Positions 34,411 through 42,564 of a stretch of DNA of 64,000 nt are shown piece after piece. The notes under the pieces were generated by a model. The model had not been told where the DNA came from, searched no databases, and saw nothing but the letters and a program-made list of their open reading frames with translations. The translations under genes were made by a program, and so were the position numbers. Source of the stretch: Devosia equisanguinis (GTDB lineage: Bacteria; Pseudomonadota; Alphaproteobacteria; Rhizobiales; Devosiaceae). The DNA lies in assembly GCF_900631955.1 (NCBI RefSeq), contig NZ_UZWD01000025.1:62001-126000 (forward strand), given 5' to 3'. Position 1 is the first letter of the stretch. Each line of letters starts with the position of its first letter.

Positions 34411-34833
34411 ATGGATGCGCCGCTTCTGGAGCTGACTGAAACGCCTGATGCGGCCGATCTGGCAGCACTGGGCGCGAACCTCACGGCGTTCAACGATGCC
34501 GATGCCGGTCCCTCGGATCGGCGGCCGCTGGCGGTCTTCGTGCGCGGTGAGAATGGGCTGGTGGCGGGTCTGTCCGGCTATACGGGCTGGGGCTGGCTCT
34601 ATGTGCAATGGCTCTGGGTCGATGAGAGCCAGCGCGGGCGGGGCATGGCCGGACAGCTGCTGGCAAAAGCCGAGGCAGAGGCCAGGCAGCGCGGCTGCCA
34701 CGGCGCCTATATCGACACGTTTAATCCCCATGGCCTTCACGTCTACCTGAAGGCGGGCTATCAGGTCTTCGGAGAGCTGCCCGATTTTCCCAAGGGCCGC
34801 ACCCGCACTTTCCTGTCCAAGAGCCTTTCATGA
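34411..34833 (+). CDS. GNAT-family N-acetyltransferase
   Basis: A 140-residue acetyltransferase. The acetyl-CoA pyrophosphate loop is QRGRGMAGQLLAKAEAEA, preceded by the strand WLYVQWLWVDE and followed by GCHGAYIDTFNPHGLHVYLKAGY. The substrate is unknown. Genes on both sides are tightly packed (4 bases after anmK, 4-base overlap with the DMT gene), so it may modify a product of murein salvage such as an amino acid or amino sugar. Confidence 0.86.
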   Translation: MDAPLLELTETPDAADLAALGANLTAFNDADAGPSDRRPLAVFVRGENGLVAGLSGYTGWGWLYVQWLWVDESQRGRGMAGQLLAKAEAEARQRGCHGAYIDTFNPHGLHVYLKAGYQVFGELPDFPKGRTRTFLSKSLS

Positions 34834-35711
34834 ACCAGAGCACAAAAGGCGTCCTGCTGAGCGCCGGCGGCATTGCCATCATGTGCAGCATGGATGCCGT
34901 AGCCAAGGCGCTGGGTGCGCAGGTGTCCACCTTCCAGATCGTCTTCGTGCGCTTTCTCGGCGCCGCGATCTGGCTGGCTTTGTGGATCGTGTTGACGCGA
35001 GGGCAATGGCCAAAGCTCACGGATCTGGGACGGCAGGCCCTGCGCGGAGCACTGCTGGTGGCGACCGCCACGATGTTCTTCTACGCCGTCGGCCGCCTGC
35101 CGTTGGCGGTGGTGGCGGCGCTCGGCATGACGGCGCCGCTCTATGTGACCCTGCTCGGGGCCGTGGTGTTCAAGGAAAGGCTCAACGGGCCGGCTTGGCT
35201 GGCCTTGCTGCTCGGCGCGGTGGGTGCGGGGATCATCATTCTGGGTGGCGATGGTGCCGAGTTCGGCGCGGGTGCCGGTGAGCCGCTGGCCTGGGCCGCG
35301 GCGCTGCTGGCGCCATTCACCTATGCGCTGGTGCTGGCACTGCTGAAACATCACTCGAGCAGCGAGCAGCCGGCGGCGATGACGCTGGGTCAGTCGCTGG
35401 TGGCGGCCCTGCTGGTGCTGCCGCTGGCCTTTGGCCCATTGCCGGAGCTGACGCCGCCGACACTGGGTCTGATGGGGCTGATCGGTTTTCTCGGCGCCGC
35501 CGGCTTTGTACTGGTCATAAACGGGCTGCGGCTGATCCCCGTCTCGGTATTCGCGGTGATCGACTATACGGCTTTGCTGTGGGCGGCGGTGCTGGGCTTC
35601 GTCTTTTTCGGCGAAATTCCGCAACTGGCTTTCTGGGCCGGCGCCATTCTCATCGTCGGCGCCTGCGTGATCAATACCAGGCGCTCCGCACGGGCAGCGG
35701 CGGCCGAATAA
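34830..35711 (+). CDS. EamA/DMT-family transporter
   Basis: A 293-residue membrane protein with about ten helices in two EamA repeats. Typical stretches are GGIAIMCSMDAVAK, ATMFFYAVGRLPLAVVAALG (end of repeat one) and GLRLIPVSVFAVIDYTALLWA (end of repeat two). Members are exporters of amino acids or other small solutes. The ATGA overlap with the GNAT gene makes it the last gene of the murein-salvage run, perhaps exporting surplus amino acids. It is convergent with the PAP2 gene. Confidence 0.88.
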   Translation: MNQSTKGVLLSAGGIAIMCSMDAVAKALGAQVSTFQIVFVRFLGAAIWLALWIVLTRGQWPKLTDLGRQALRGALLVATATMFFYAVGRLPLAVVAALGMTAPLYVTLLGAVVFKERLNGPAWLALLLGAVGAGIIILGGDGAEFGAGAGEPLAWAAALLAPFTYALVLALLKHHSSSEQPAAMTLGQSLVAALLVLPLAFGPLPELTPPTLGLMGLIGFLGAAGFVLVINGLRLIPVSVFAVIDYTALLWAAVLGFVFFGEIPQLAFWAGAILIVGACVINTRRSARAAAAE

Positions 35712-35727
35712 GGCGCCGCCGGGCGTC

Positions 35728-36465
35728 TCAGCCGTATTTGTCTTCGTCCGGCTTTTCGATGGCGCCGCGGCTCTGCAGCTGGAAGGCGACCATGCTCCAC
35801 AGCAAGGCCCAAGCGGCCCCCAGGCACCAGCCCGCCAGAATATCGCTGGGAAAATGCACGCCCATATAGAGACGGCTTAGCCCGACGATGAGGGTGAGGA
35901 AGACCGCGAGCGAGAAGATGAAGATGCGCTGCTGCCGCGTCGGCGCGAAACGCGAGAGCACGGCGCCCAGGGTCAGATAGGTTACCGCCGAAATCAGCGA
36001 ATGGCCGCTCGGAAAGCTGGAGGTGAACTGGTGCGACATCACCTCGAGCTCGGGGCGGGGGCGATTGTAGCTCATCTTCAGCACGGTGCTGAGAATGGTA
36101 CCGGTGACGACCGACACGGCCACCACCGCCGCCTCGATGCGCTTGTGGGCCAGCAGCAGGTAGGAGCATACCCCGATAACGATCAGCCCCAGCAGCGCAA
36201 AACTGCCCAGGGAGGTGATATCGCGCACCATTTCGTGCATCCAGGTGGGGCCGATCACCTGATTGGGGTTGGCCGGGTCGCGGAACAGCATGAGGATGGA
36301 GCGGTCGAAGGCCTCGACCTCGCCTTCGATCATCAGGTCGGCGATGAAGAGAAAGGTCAGCACCAGCCCCGAAACCAGGCCGATGGAGATCAGCAGCCTT
36401 GTCTCGTTGGTAACGAACTGGCGCAGTTTCTGGACGAGGGGGGAGCGATTGAGCGTGTCGAACAT
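35728..36465 (-). CDS. PAP2-family lipid phosphatase
   Basis: A 245-residue membrane protein of the type 2 phosphatidic acid phosphatase family. All three catalytic motifs are present: K-x6-RP in KMSYNRPRP, PSGH in SSFPSGHS, and SR-x5-H-x3-D in SRLYMGVHFPSD. About six hydrophobic segments surround them. It probably dephosphorylates undecaprenyl pyrophosphate or a phospholipid on the periplasmic side of the inner membrane. Confidence 0.9.
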   Translation of the reverse strand: MFDTLNRSPLVQKLRQFVTNETRLLISIGLVSGLVLTFLFIADLMIEGEVEAFDRSILMLFRDPANPNQVIGPTWMHEMVRDITSLGSFALLGLIVIGVCSYLLLAHKRIEAAVVAVSVVTGTILSTVLKMSYNRPRPELEVMSHQFTSSFPSGHSLISAVTYLTLGAVLSRFAPTRQQRIFIFSLAVFLTLIVGLSRLYMGVHFPSDILAGWCLGAAWALLWSMVAFQLQSRGAIEKPDEDKYG

Positions 36466-36524
36466 CTGCTTCTCGGTTTGCCACTGGCAACGCCTGGTGC
36501 CACCAGACGTTCCGCGCTGCCCGA

Positions 36525-38450
36525 TCAGGCGCGGCGCGTCGCCGATCTTGTGCTGATCTCGGCGCTCGAAAGCAAGTCATCGATAAAGGCCGGGCGATGG
36601 AACAGAAAGCCCTGGCCATAGCTGATGCCGGTATGGTCCTGGAGATAGAGCAGCTCGTTCTCGGTCTCGATTCCCTCTGCCACCACGCTGACATTGAGCG
36701 CCTTGCCCAATGACTCGATGGCCCGCAGGATCGATTGGTGGTCACCGCGATTGTCGATATCCTTGATGAAGGAGCGATCGATCTTGATCTCGTCGGCAGT
36801 GATATTGGCCAAGAGCGAAAGCGAGGAATAGCCAGTGCCGAAATCATCGATGGATATGCCGATGCCGGCGCTGCGCAAATGCGGCAGAACCTGAGACTGG
36901 AAGGCCTCGGCCTTGAGGAAGGATTCCTCGGTGAGTTCGAAGGTGAAACGCTCCGCCCGGCCCGAATTGGTCAATTGGCGGATGATCTGCTTCATGAAGC
37001 CGGGGCGCGAGGCCTGGTCGGCGGAGACGTTGAAGCTGTATTTGACACTGTCGCCGAAGCGGGCGTCGAGCGCCGGCAGACGGCCCAAAAGCTCTTCGAG
37101 TTGCATGCTGGCAATGCCGTCGAGCAGGCCCAGTTCACTCGCCGGCTGCAGGAAAGTGCCGGGGGCGTGGATGTGGCCGCGTTCGTCCACCCAGCGCACC
37201 AGTACCTCAAAGCCGAGGATCTGGCGGGTGCGGGTATCGAACTTGCCCTGCAGCACGCATTTGAACCGCTGATTTTCAAAGGCCTCGCGCAGGCGCTGTT
37301 CCAGACGCAGCCGATCCGACATGGCGCGGCCCAGCGAACGGCTGAAGAATTCGGTGCCGCCCTTGGACACGGATTTGGCGCGATACATGGCGGCGTCGGC
37401 ATTGCGGCGCAGCGCCTCGTAACTGGCGCCGTGGGTGGGATAGAGTGCCACCCCGATCGAACCCGAGGTCTTGATCTGCGTGCCTTCGATGTCGAAGGGC
37501 CGTTCGAGCAGCTTGTGGATGCGCGCCATCAGTGCCGAGACGTCGCGCCGTTCCTCATAGGGGTCGAGCACGACGACGAATTCGTCGCCGCTGATGCGGC
37601 CGAGAATGTCGGATTTGCGGATCTGGGAGCGAATGCGGTTGGCAACGCCGGTAAGCAGGGCATCGCCCTTGGTGTGGCCGTAGAGGTCGTTGACGCGCTT
37701 GAAGTCGTCGAGATCGATGAAGGCGAGCGCCAACTTCTCGCCCTCCGCCTTCTGGGCGAGACGGCTGTCGACCAATTCCTCGATATGGGTGCGGTTGGAA
37801 AGGCCCGTCAGCTGGTCGTGGTTGGCACGGAAGGCGAGCGTTTCCTGGCTTTCGGTGAGCTGATGCGTCAGCTGCTTGAGCCGCTGGCTTTCCACCTCGC
37901 TGCGCTGGGCGTTGCGCGCGGCGAGAGCGTGTGATGCGAGCAGGGAGAACTTGCCGGCAAGCGCCACATGCGCGCGGTCGAAGCCCGGCTCGCCTTCTTT
38001 GCGCAGCAGGATCAGCAGACCCCTGCGCCCGCGCTGACCCAGCGGCAGATACAGCGCCGGCTGATTGCTGGCGAGCCTGCCATCGCCCGACAGCCGGCAG
38101 GCATTGAGTTCGTGGCTGGACAGCGTGGTGACGATCCGCCCGCTCAGCACTTTGTTGATGCGGCTATCGGGCCGCCAACGCGATCCGGTGAGGCTGGGAT
38201 CATTGGATGCCACGCAGTCGAGAATGTCCTCGCTGGGCGAGGCCTGCTCCAGCACGATGGCCAGTTGTGCCTCGAACATGGGCAGCAAGGCGTCGAAGAC
38301 ACTGGCAAAGGGGTCGTCGCCCCCGGGAACCACCAGCAGGGCATCGAGCGCATTGAGCAGGGTGGTGGCGTGCCCCTTTTCGCGGCGCAGCACATCGATC
38401 TCTCGCTGCATCGAGACGATGGTTTCCCGCAATTCCTCCGAATTGGCCAT
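36525..38450 (-). CDS. GGDEF-EAL protein (cyclic-di-GMP turnover)
   Basis: A 641-residue soluble protein. Residues 5-30 look coiled-coil, then a GAF-like sensory region (about 30-190), a GGDEF domain (about 210-375) and an EAL domain (about 385-630). The cyclase motif is SGDEF with an upstream inhibitory RKSD five residues before it, so it may still be active. The phosphodiesterase domain has EVL for EAL, FNVSA, ELTEES, DDFGTGYSS, KIDRSF and AEGIETENE, a full catalytic set. Its ATG is one base from the FIST gene stop, so both form one operon. Confidence 0.9.
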   Translation of the reverse strand: MANSEELRETIVSMQREIDVLRREKGHATTLLNALDALLVVPGGDDPFASVFDALLPMFEAQLAIVLEQASPSEDILDCVASNDPSLTGSRWRPDSRINKVLSGRIVTTLSSHELNACRLSGDGRLASNQPALYLPLGQRGRRGLLILLRKEGEPGFDRAHVALAGKFSLLASHALAARNAQRSEVESQRLKQLTHQLTESQETLAFRANHDQLTGLSNRTHIEELVDSRLAQKAEGEKLALAFIDLDDFKRVNDLYGHTKGDALLTGVANRIRSQIRKSDILGRISGDEFVVVLDPYEERRDVSALMARIHKLLERPFDIEGTQIKTSGSIGVALYPTHGASYEALRRNADAAMYRAKSVSKGGTEFFSRSLGRAMSDRLRLEQRLREAFENQRFKCVLQGKFDTRTRQILGFEVLVRWVDERGHIHAPGTFLQPASELGLLDGIASMQLEELLGRLPALDARFGDSVKYSFNVSADQASRPGFMKQIIRQLTNSGRAERFTFELTEESFLKAEAFQSQVLPHLRSAGIGISIDDFGTGYSSLSLLANITADEIKIDRSFIKDIDNRGDHQSILRAIESLGKALNVSVVAEGIETENELLYLQDHTGISYGQGFLFHRPAFIDDLLSSAEISTRSATRRA

Positions 38451-38451
38451 G

Positions 38452-39675
38452 TCAGCGCCCAAACGCAATTGCCGAGATCATGAGATTGCCATGGGCATTG
38501 TGTCCAAGCACCTGCCCTTGTTCGCCAAAGGTAAAGCAGCCGATAAAGGGACTGCCGTCAAAACTCTCGGCAATGGTGGTGGCGACCTCGTCCATCTGGT
38601 CGTCCACGGCCAGGCGGCAGCCGGCGCAGTAAACGACGAGACCGCCCGCAAGACTTTCAGGACCGCCCGGCAGGCCGTTGGCGGCGGCGGTGGCAACCTT
38701 GCCGGCGCGTTCGACCAGCCTGGTCTTGTCACCGCGCATGCTGAACAGGGTTGTGCCCTCGGCGATATCGGCAAAGGTGCAGAGCGAACCATCGGCCAGC
38801 ACCTGGTCGGGATGGACGACGAGATAATGCGGCACATCGCCAATCTTGCCCACGTCGATACCCAATGGATGCATGGTGGTTTCCATCAGGATATTGCCAC
38901 CGCCCAGCTTCTCGGCCACCGCGCCCTGGGTCCAGCGATTGTAGACCTGGGCTGCAGGCTCGCCGTCGATGGAGACGATGGTGCGACCGCGGGCGCTGGT
39001 GACGACCCCCGAACTGCCGAGCGGTTCATAGGCGACCTTGGTGACGACGCCGCTGGGGCCGGCCGGCTCGTAACCGCCCTGAAAGGCAAAGCTGATGCCG
39101 CCCGAGGAGAACAGTACCGCCACCACCAGTCCATGAGCCATGGGACCATCGGGGCCGAGTTGCCTCCAGCGTCCGGCCACGGTGTTGTCGGCAGAACTGC
39201 CGCCAATGATGGGGCAGCGGTCGCCGACGACGCGGCGCAGGCCCTCGATCACCAGCTCTTCCTGGCCGGGGGCCTGATACACCCAGACCAGTTCGGGCAG
39301 CTCGCCAGGGCAACTGGCATTCGCGAGGGCACGGTGCAGCGTCGCTTCGGCCACGCTGGCAATGTCGCCCTGCAATGAGGCAGTGGCGACGCCGTATTCT
39401 CCGTTCGGATCGATGACGGCGAGCAGGCCGATGGAGCCCTCGCCGCCCAGCCCCTGGGCGCTCATGGCGCCGCCGCATGAGGTGCCGCCGATGACGGGCA
39501 CACCGGCGAAATGGTCTTCGAGAAAGGCGTGGATCAGGCGGTCGTCATGGCGTTCATCGTAGAAGATGCAGGCGAAGGATACCTGATCCCGCAGCCCGGC
39601 GCATTGCACCGACAACGATTTCAATGCCTGATCTGTCTCCTCGGCGGCTGCGACAAATGACTGAACCGAAACCAT
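38452..39675 (-). CDS. FIST-domain signal-sensing protein
   Basis: A 407-residue protein with FIST_N (residues about 30-225) and FIST_C (about 230-385) domains and no membrane segment. Family features include GVPVIGGTSCGGAMS, RCPIIGGSSADN and the closing GCFTFGEQGQVLGHNAHG. FIST domains are predicted small-ligand, possibly amino-acid, sensors linked to signal output. Here the output is evidently the GGDEF-EAL protein starting one base after the stop. The ligand is unknown. Confidence 0.88.
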   Translation of the reverse strand: MVSVQSFVAAAEETDQALKSLSVQCAGLRDQVSFACIFYDERHDDRLIHAFLEDHFAGVPVIGGTSCGGAMSAQGLGGEGSIGLLAVIDPNGEYGVATASLQGDIASVAEATLHRALANASCPGELPELVWVYQAPGQEELVIEGLRRVVGDRCPIIGGSSADNTVAGRWRQLGPDGPMAHGLVVAVLFSSGGISFAFQGGYEPAGPSGVVTKVAYEPLGSSGVVTSARGRTIVSIDGEPAAQVYNRWTQGAVAEKLGGGNILMETTMHPLGIDVGKIGDVPHYLVVHPDQVLADGSLCTFADIAEGTTLFSMRGDKTRLVERAGKVATAAANGLPGGPESLAGGLVVYCAGCRLAVDDQMDEVATTIAESFDGSPFIGCFTFGEQGQVLGHNAHGNLMISAIAFGR

Positions 39676-39902
39676 GACTTTGTGCCTTCTGGCGCTGTTA
39701 TTGGTGTTCGAACAAGCGAATGCCCCAAGGCTATGGGGTCAAAGGTCAACATATACTTATGACACTTGCCTGCTCGCAGACTTCGCGCCGGAAAGGTGAA
39801 TGATCTGTTTGCCTGCGCTCCTGTGTTTGTCCGCTGGCGCACGGCGCGCTTGGCCGCGATCGGGACTCTCCGCTATAGGATGAGACCGGAAAGGGCCAAG
39901 GT

Positions 39903-40928
39903 ATGACCGAAGACAACCATGGTGCATCCTCGCAACGGCGCCAGCGCGTCACGTTGCGCACCATTGCTGAAGCCACCGGGCTCAGCCTCTCCACCGTGTC
40001 GCTGGCTTTGCGCGGCGGCTCAACTCTCAAGCAAGACACGCGCGACAAGGTCACAGAGACCGCCCGGCAGCTGGGTTATGTGCCCGATCGCGCCGGCGTG
40101 CGACTGCGCACCGGCAAGACCAATATGATTGCCCTGGTCATGGACGGAACCGAGGACTCTGTGGATTTCGCCCGGCAGATGATCCAGGGCATCGGCCAGG
40201 CGCTGAAGGGCACGGCCTATCACCTGACGGTGACGCCCGAATTCGACCGCCAGCAATCCACCGACACCATCCGGCACATCCTGCACAACCGCAATGCAGA
40301 CGGCGTCATCATCACCCATACGGGCCGGCAGGACAGGCGAGTGCAACTGATGATCGAGGCGGGCTTTCCCTTTGTCAGCCATGGCCGCACCGCCTTTCAG
40401 GCGCGCCATCCCTATTACGATCTCCATGCGGAGAATTTTGCGGCGCTGGCCGTGGCGCGGCTGGCTGAAAAAGGCTGTCGGCGCGTTGCGCTGATCATTG
40501 GCGATAACACCACCATGAACTACCACAACATCGTCGGCAGTTTTCGCGACAGCACGGTCCGGCTGGGGCTCGTGGGCGAGGTGCTGGAGGGCGTGCACAC
40601 GCCCGCCGACCTGCGCCAATTGGGGCTGGGTTTTGCGCAGGCGGCGCCGGATGCGCGACCGGACGGCATTATCTGCGACAGCGAAATGCGCACCATCGCG
40701 TTGATCGGCGGCTTGCAGGATGGTGGCCTGCCGCCGGGTCGCGGGATCGAGCTGATCTACAAGCAGACCTCCGGCATCCTGCCGGCGCTGTCCCCCCATC
40801 TCGATGCCATCGGCGAGGATATTCTGGGTGCCGGAGAGGCGCTGACGCGCCTGCTGCTCAGACGCATCGAGGGCGCGCTGGTAACCGAGTTGCAAGTGCT
40901 GGCCGAGCCTGTTCCGAACTGGGTCTAG
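39903..40928 (+). CDS. LacI-family transcriptional regulator
   Basis: A 341-residue LacI/GalR regulator. The N-terminal helix-turn-helix (residues 12-60) reads TLRTIAEATGLSLSTVSLALRGG, with hinge and QLGYVPDRAGVRLRTGKT. A periplasmic-binding-like effector domain follows (about 68-340, starting MIALVMDGTE). It should repress a sugar-use operon, but no sugar genes are beside it; it is divergent from the FIST gene and convergent with gph. The 227-base upstream gap holds nothing else recognisable. Confidence 0.88.
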   Translation: MTEDNHGASSQRRQRVTLRTIAEATGLSLSTVSLALRGGSTLKQDTRDKVTETARQLGYVPDRAGVRLRTGKTNMIALVMDGTEDSVDFARQMIQGIGQALKGTAYHLTVTPEFDRQQSTDTIRHILHNRNADGVIITHTGRQDRRVQLMIEAGFPFVSHGRTAFQARHPYYDLHAENFAALAVARLAEKGCRRVALIIGDNTTMNYHNIVGSFRDSTVRLGLVGEVLEGVHTPADLRQLGLGFAQAAPDARPDGIICDSEMRTIALIGGLQDGGLPPGRGIELIYKQTSGILPALSPHLDAIGEDILGAGEALTRLLLRRIEGALVTELQVLAEPVPNWV

Positions 40929-40931
40929 TCT

Positions 40932-41594
40932 CTAACGCACCAACGCACCGAGCAGTCCATTGAGATCGTCGAGCACCACATCGGCGCCAAAGGTTTCCAC
41001 CGGTTCGGTGACATAGCCGCCGCGTACCACGATGGCGAAGATGCCGGCGCGGCGGGCGGAGTCGATGTCAGCGGCGCTGTCGCCGACCATGGCGGCATCT
41101 TTCGGCGAGACGCCGAGACGCTCACAGGCAGCCAGCAGCATATCGGGCGCTGGCTTGAGGGTGAGACCTGCGCCATCGCCGATAATGGTGCCGAAATAGG
41201 GTCGCCAGGCGAAATGGTCGACAATGGTTTCGGTGGCAGTCAGCAGCTTATTGGTCACCAGTGCCATGGGCATGGCCTCTGCGTGCAATTGCTTCAGCAC
41301 TGCCATGGCGCCCGGCATCGGCACGGTGGCACCGGTAAGATAACGGCCGTAGATTTCGTGCATGTCATTGAGCCGGGTGACCAGGCTTTGCGGGGTGAAC
41401 TGACGCGCCGTATAAGCGCGCTGGACCAGCACATTGACGCCCCGGCCGATCATGCGGCGCACCTCATCGACCGAAAAGGGCGGCAGCTCGTCGAGACCCA
41501 TCAGTTCGTTGAGAGCGCCGGCAATATCAGGCACGGAATCGATCAGGGTGCCGTCGAGATCGAACAGCACGGCGCGGCGACCGGAATGGCTCAT
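40932..41594 (-). CDS. gph: Phosphoglycolate phosphatase (HAD family)
   Basis: A 220-residue HAD-superfamily phosphatase. Motif I is FDLDGTLIDS at residues 11-20, motif II is VTNK near 113, and motif III/IV is VGDSAADIDSARRAG near 170. Length and the helical cap (IAGALNELMGL to FTPQSL) match Gph, which removes phosphate from 2-phosphoglycolate formed during DNA repair or oxygenase side reactions. The glycolate product can become glyoxylate, the substrate of malate synthase G encoded nearby. Confidence 0.85.
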   Translation of the reverse strand: MSHSGRRAVLFDLDGTLIDSVPDIAGALNELMGLDELPPFSVDEVRRMIGRGVNVLVQRAYTARQFTPQSLVTRLNDMHEIYGRYLTGATVPMPGAMAVLKQLHAEAMPMALVTNKLLTATETIVDHFAWRPYFGTIIGDGAGLTLKPAPDMLLAACERLGVSPKDAAMVGDSAADIDSARRAGIFAIVVRGGYVTEPVETFGADVVLDDLNGLLGALVR

Positions 41595-41626
41595 AGGAAT
41601 AGGCGTCCTTGCTATAGGCGGAGGGA

Positions 41627-42433
41627 TCAGGGCGAGGCGGGCATGTGGCCGCCCAGCGCCGTGGTGATGGCGGCGGCGGTGTCGATCACCAATGCGCCGA
41701 TTTCGGGGAGACGGTCGGGCGTCACGCGCGACGCCAGCCCGCTGATGGAAATGGCGCAGAAGGCTTCGCCGCGTGCATTGAACACCGGCGCGGCCACGCA
41801 GCGCAGGCCGGTGAGGAATTCCTCGTCATCGAGCGCATAGCCGCTTTGGCGCACGGTGTTGAGCGCGGCCATGAATTCGGCCTGGCCGGGCAGGGTGTGG
41901 GCGGTCAGCCGTCGCCAGGGGCCCTTGGGGAGGATTGGCGGCACCGCATCCTCGGGATAGGTGGCCAGAATGGCCTTGCCCATGCCGGTGGCATAGATGG
42001 GCGAGCGGCCGCCGACGGTGGAGGTGGCGCGCATGATCTCGCGGCTTTCCACCTGCGCCAGGGTCACCAGCTCGCCCTCTTCGATAATCCCGAGATTGGC
42101 GGTTTCACGCGTCCGATCACGCAGGGTCTTGAGGAAGGGAATGGCCACGGCGACGAAATTGCGGTGGCGGGTGAAGGCGGCGCCGACCGCAAAGGCCTGC
42201 CGCCCCACATGCCAGAGCCCGTCGCTGCGGTCGAACTCGACGAAACGCCGCTTTTGCAGCGTCGTCAGCAGGCGATGGGCGGTGGAGGCGGACAATTGGC
42301 AGCGTTCCGCCAGATCGGTGAGCCGCAATCCATCTTCGTCCTGGCCCAGCGCTTCCAGCAGGCTCAAGGCCCGTTCCACCGACTGGACCGATCCGTCGCG
42401 CTTCTCGGTCGGGGCTTTGGCTTGGGTGCTCAT
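41627..42433 (-). CDS. IclR-family transcriptional regulator
   Basis: A 268-residue IclR regulator. The winged helix (residues 15-80) has SVERALSLLEAL, then LTDLAERCQLSASTAHRLLTTL. The effector domain (about 90-260) contains YATGMGKAILA and GLRCVAAPVFNARGEAFCAISISG. It is divergent from malate synthase G with 131 bases between starts, so it most likely controls glcB in response to glyoxylate or a related acid, by analogy with other IclR regulators. Effector inferred. Confidence 0.88.
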   Translation of the reverse strand: MSTQAKAPTEKRDGSVQSVERALSLLEALGQDEDGLRLTDLAERCQLSASTAHRLLTTLQKRRFVEFDRSDGLWHVGRQAFAVGAAFTRHRNFVAVAIPFLKTLRDRTRETANLGIIEEGELVTLAQVESREIMRATSTVGGRSPIYATGMGKAILATYPEDAVPPILPKGPWRRLTAHTLPGQAEFMAALNTVRQSGYALDDEEFLTGLRCVAAPVFNARGEAFCAISISGLASRVTPDRLPEIGALVIDTAAAITTALGGHMPASP

Positions 42434-42464
42434 GAGGCGATGCTACACTGTTTTCAAAAGCACA

Positions 42465-42479
42465 TTCCACCATGCGGAA
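42465..42479. promoter_or_regulatory. Possible IclR-type operator
   Basis: TTCC and GGAA half-sites are separated by 7 bases (ACCATGC) midway between the divergent IclR and glcB genes. The symmetry resembles IclR-family sites but is short, so confidence is low. Confidence 0.3.
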
Positions 42480-42564
42480 AAGAAAAATGCCGCCAATCGA
42501 CTGACCGAACGGCCAATCCTATGGCTTGAGCTGACGCATTTTGGAAGCGATGGAGCTGGCTGCC

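Noticed and set aside
32259-34493. 744-codon minus-strand ORF across the hydrolase and anmK genes
   Set aside because: Antisense shadow of two genes with intact motifs; composition is His/Arg/Gly-rich and not protein-like.
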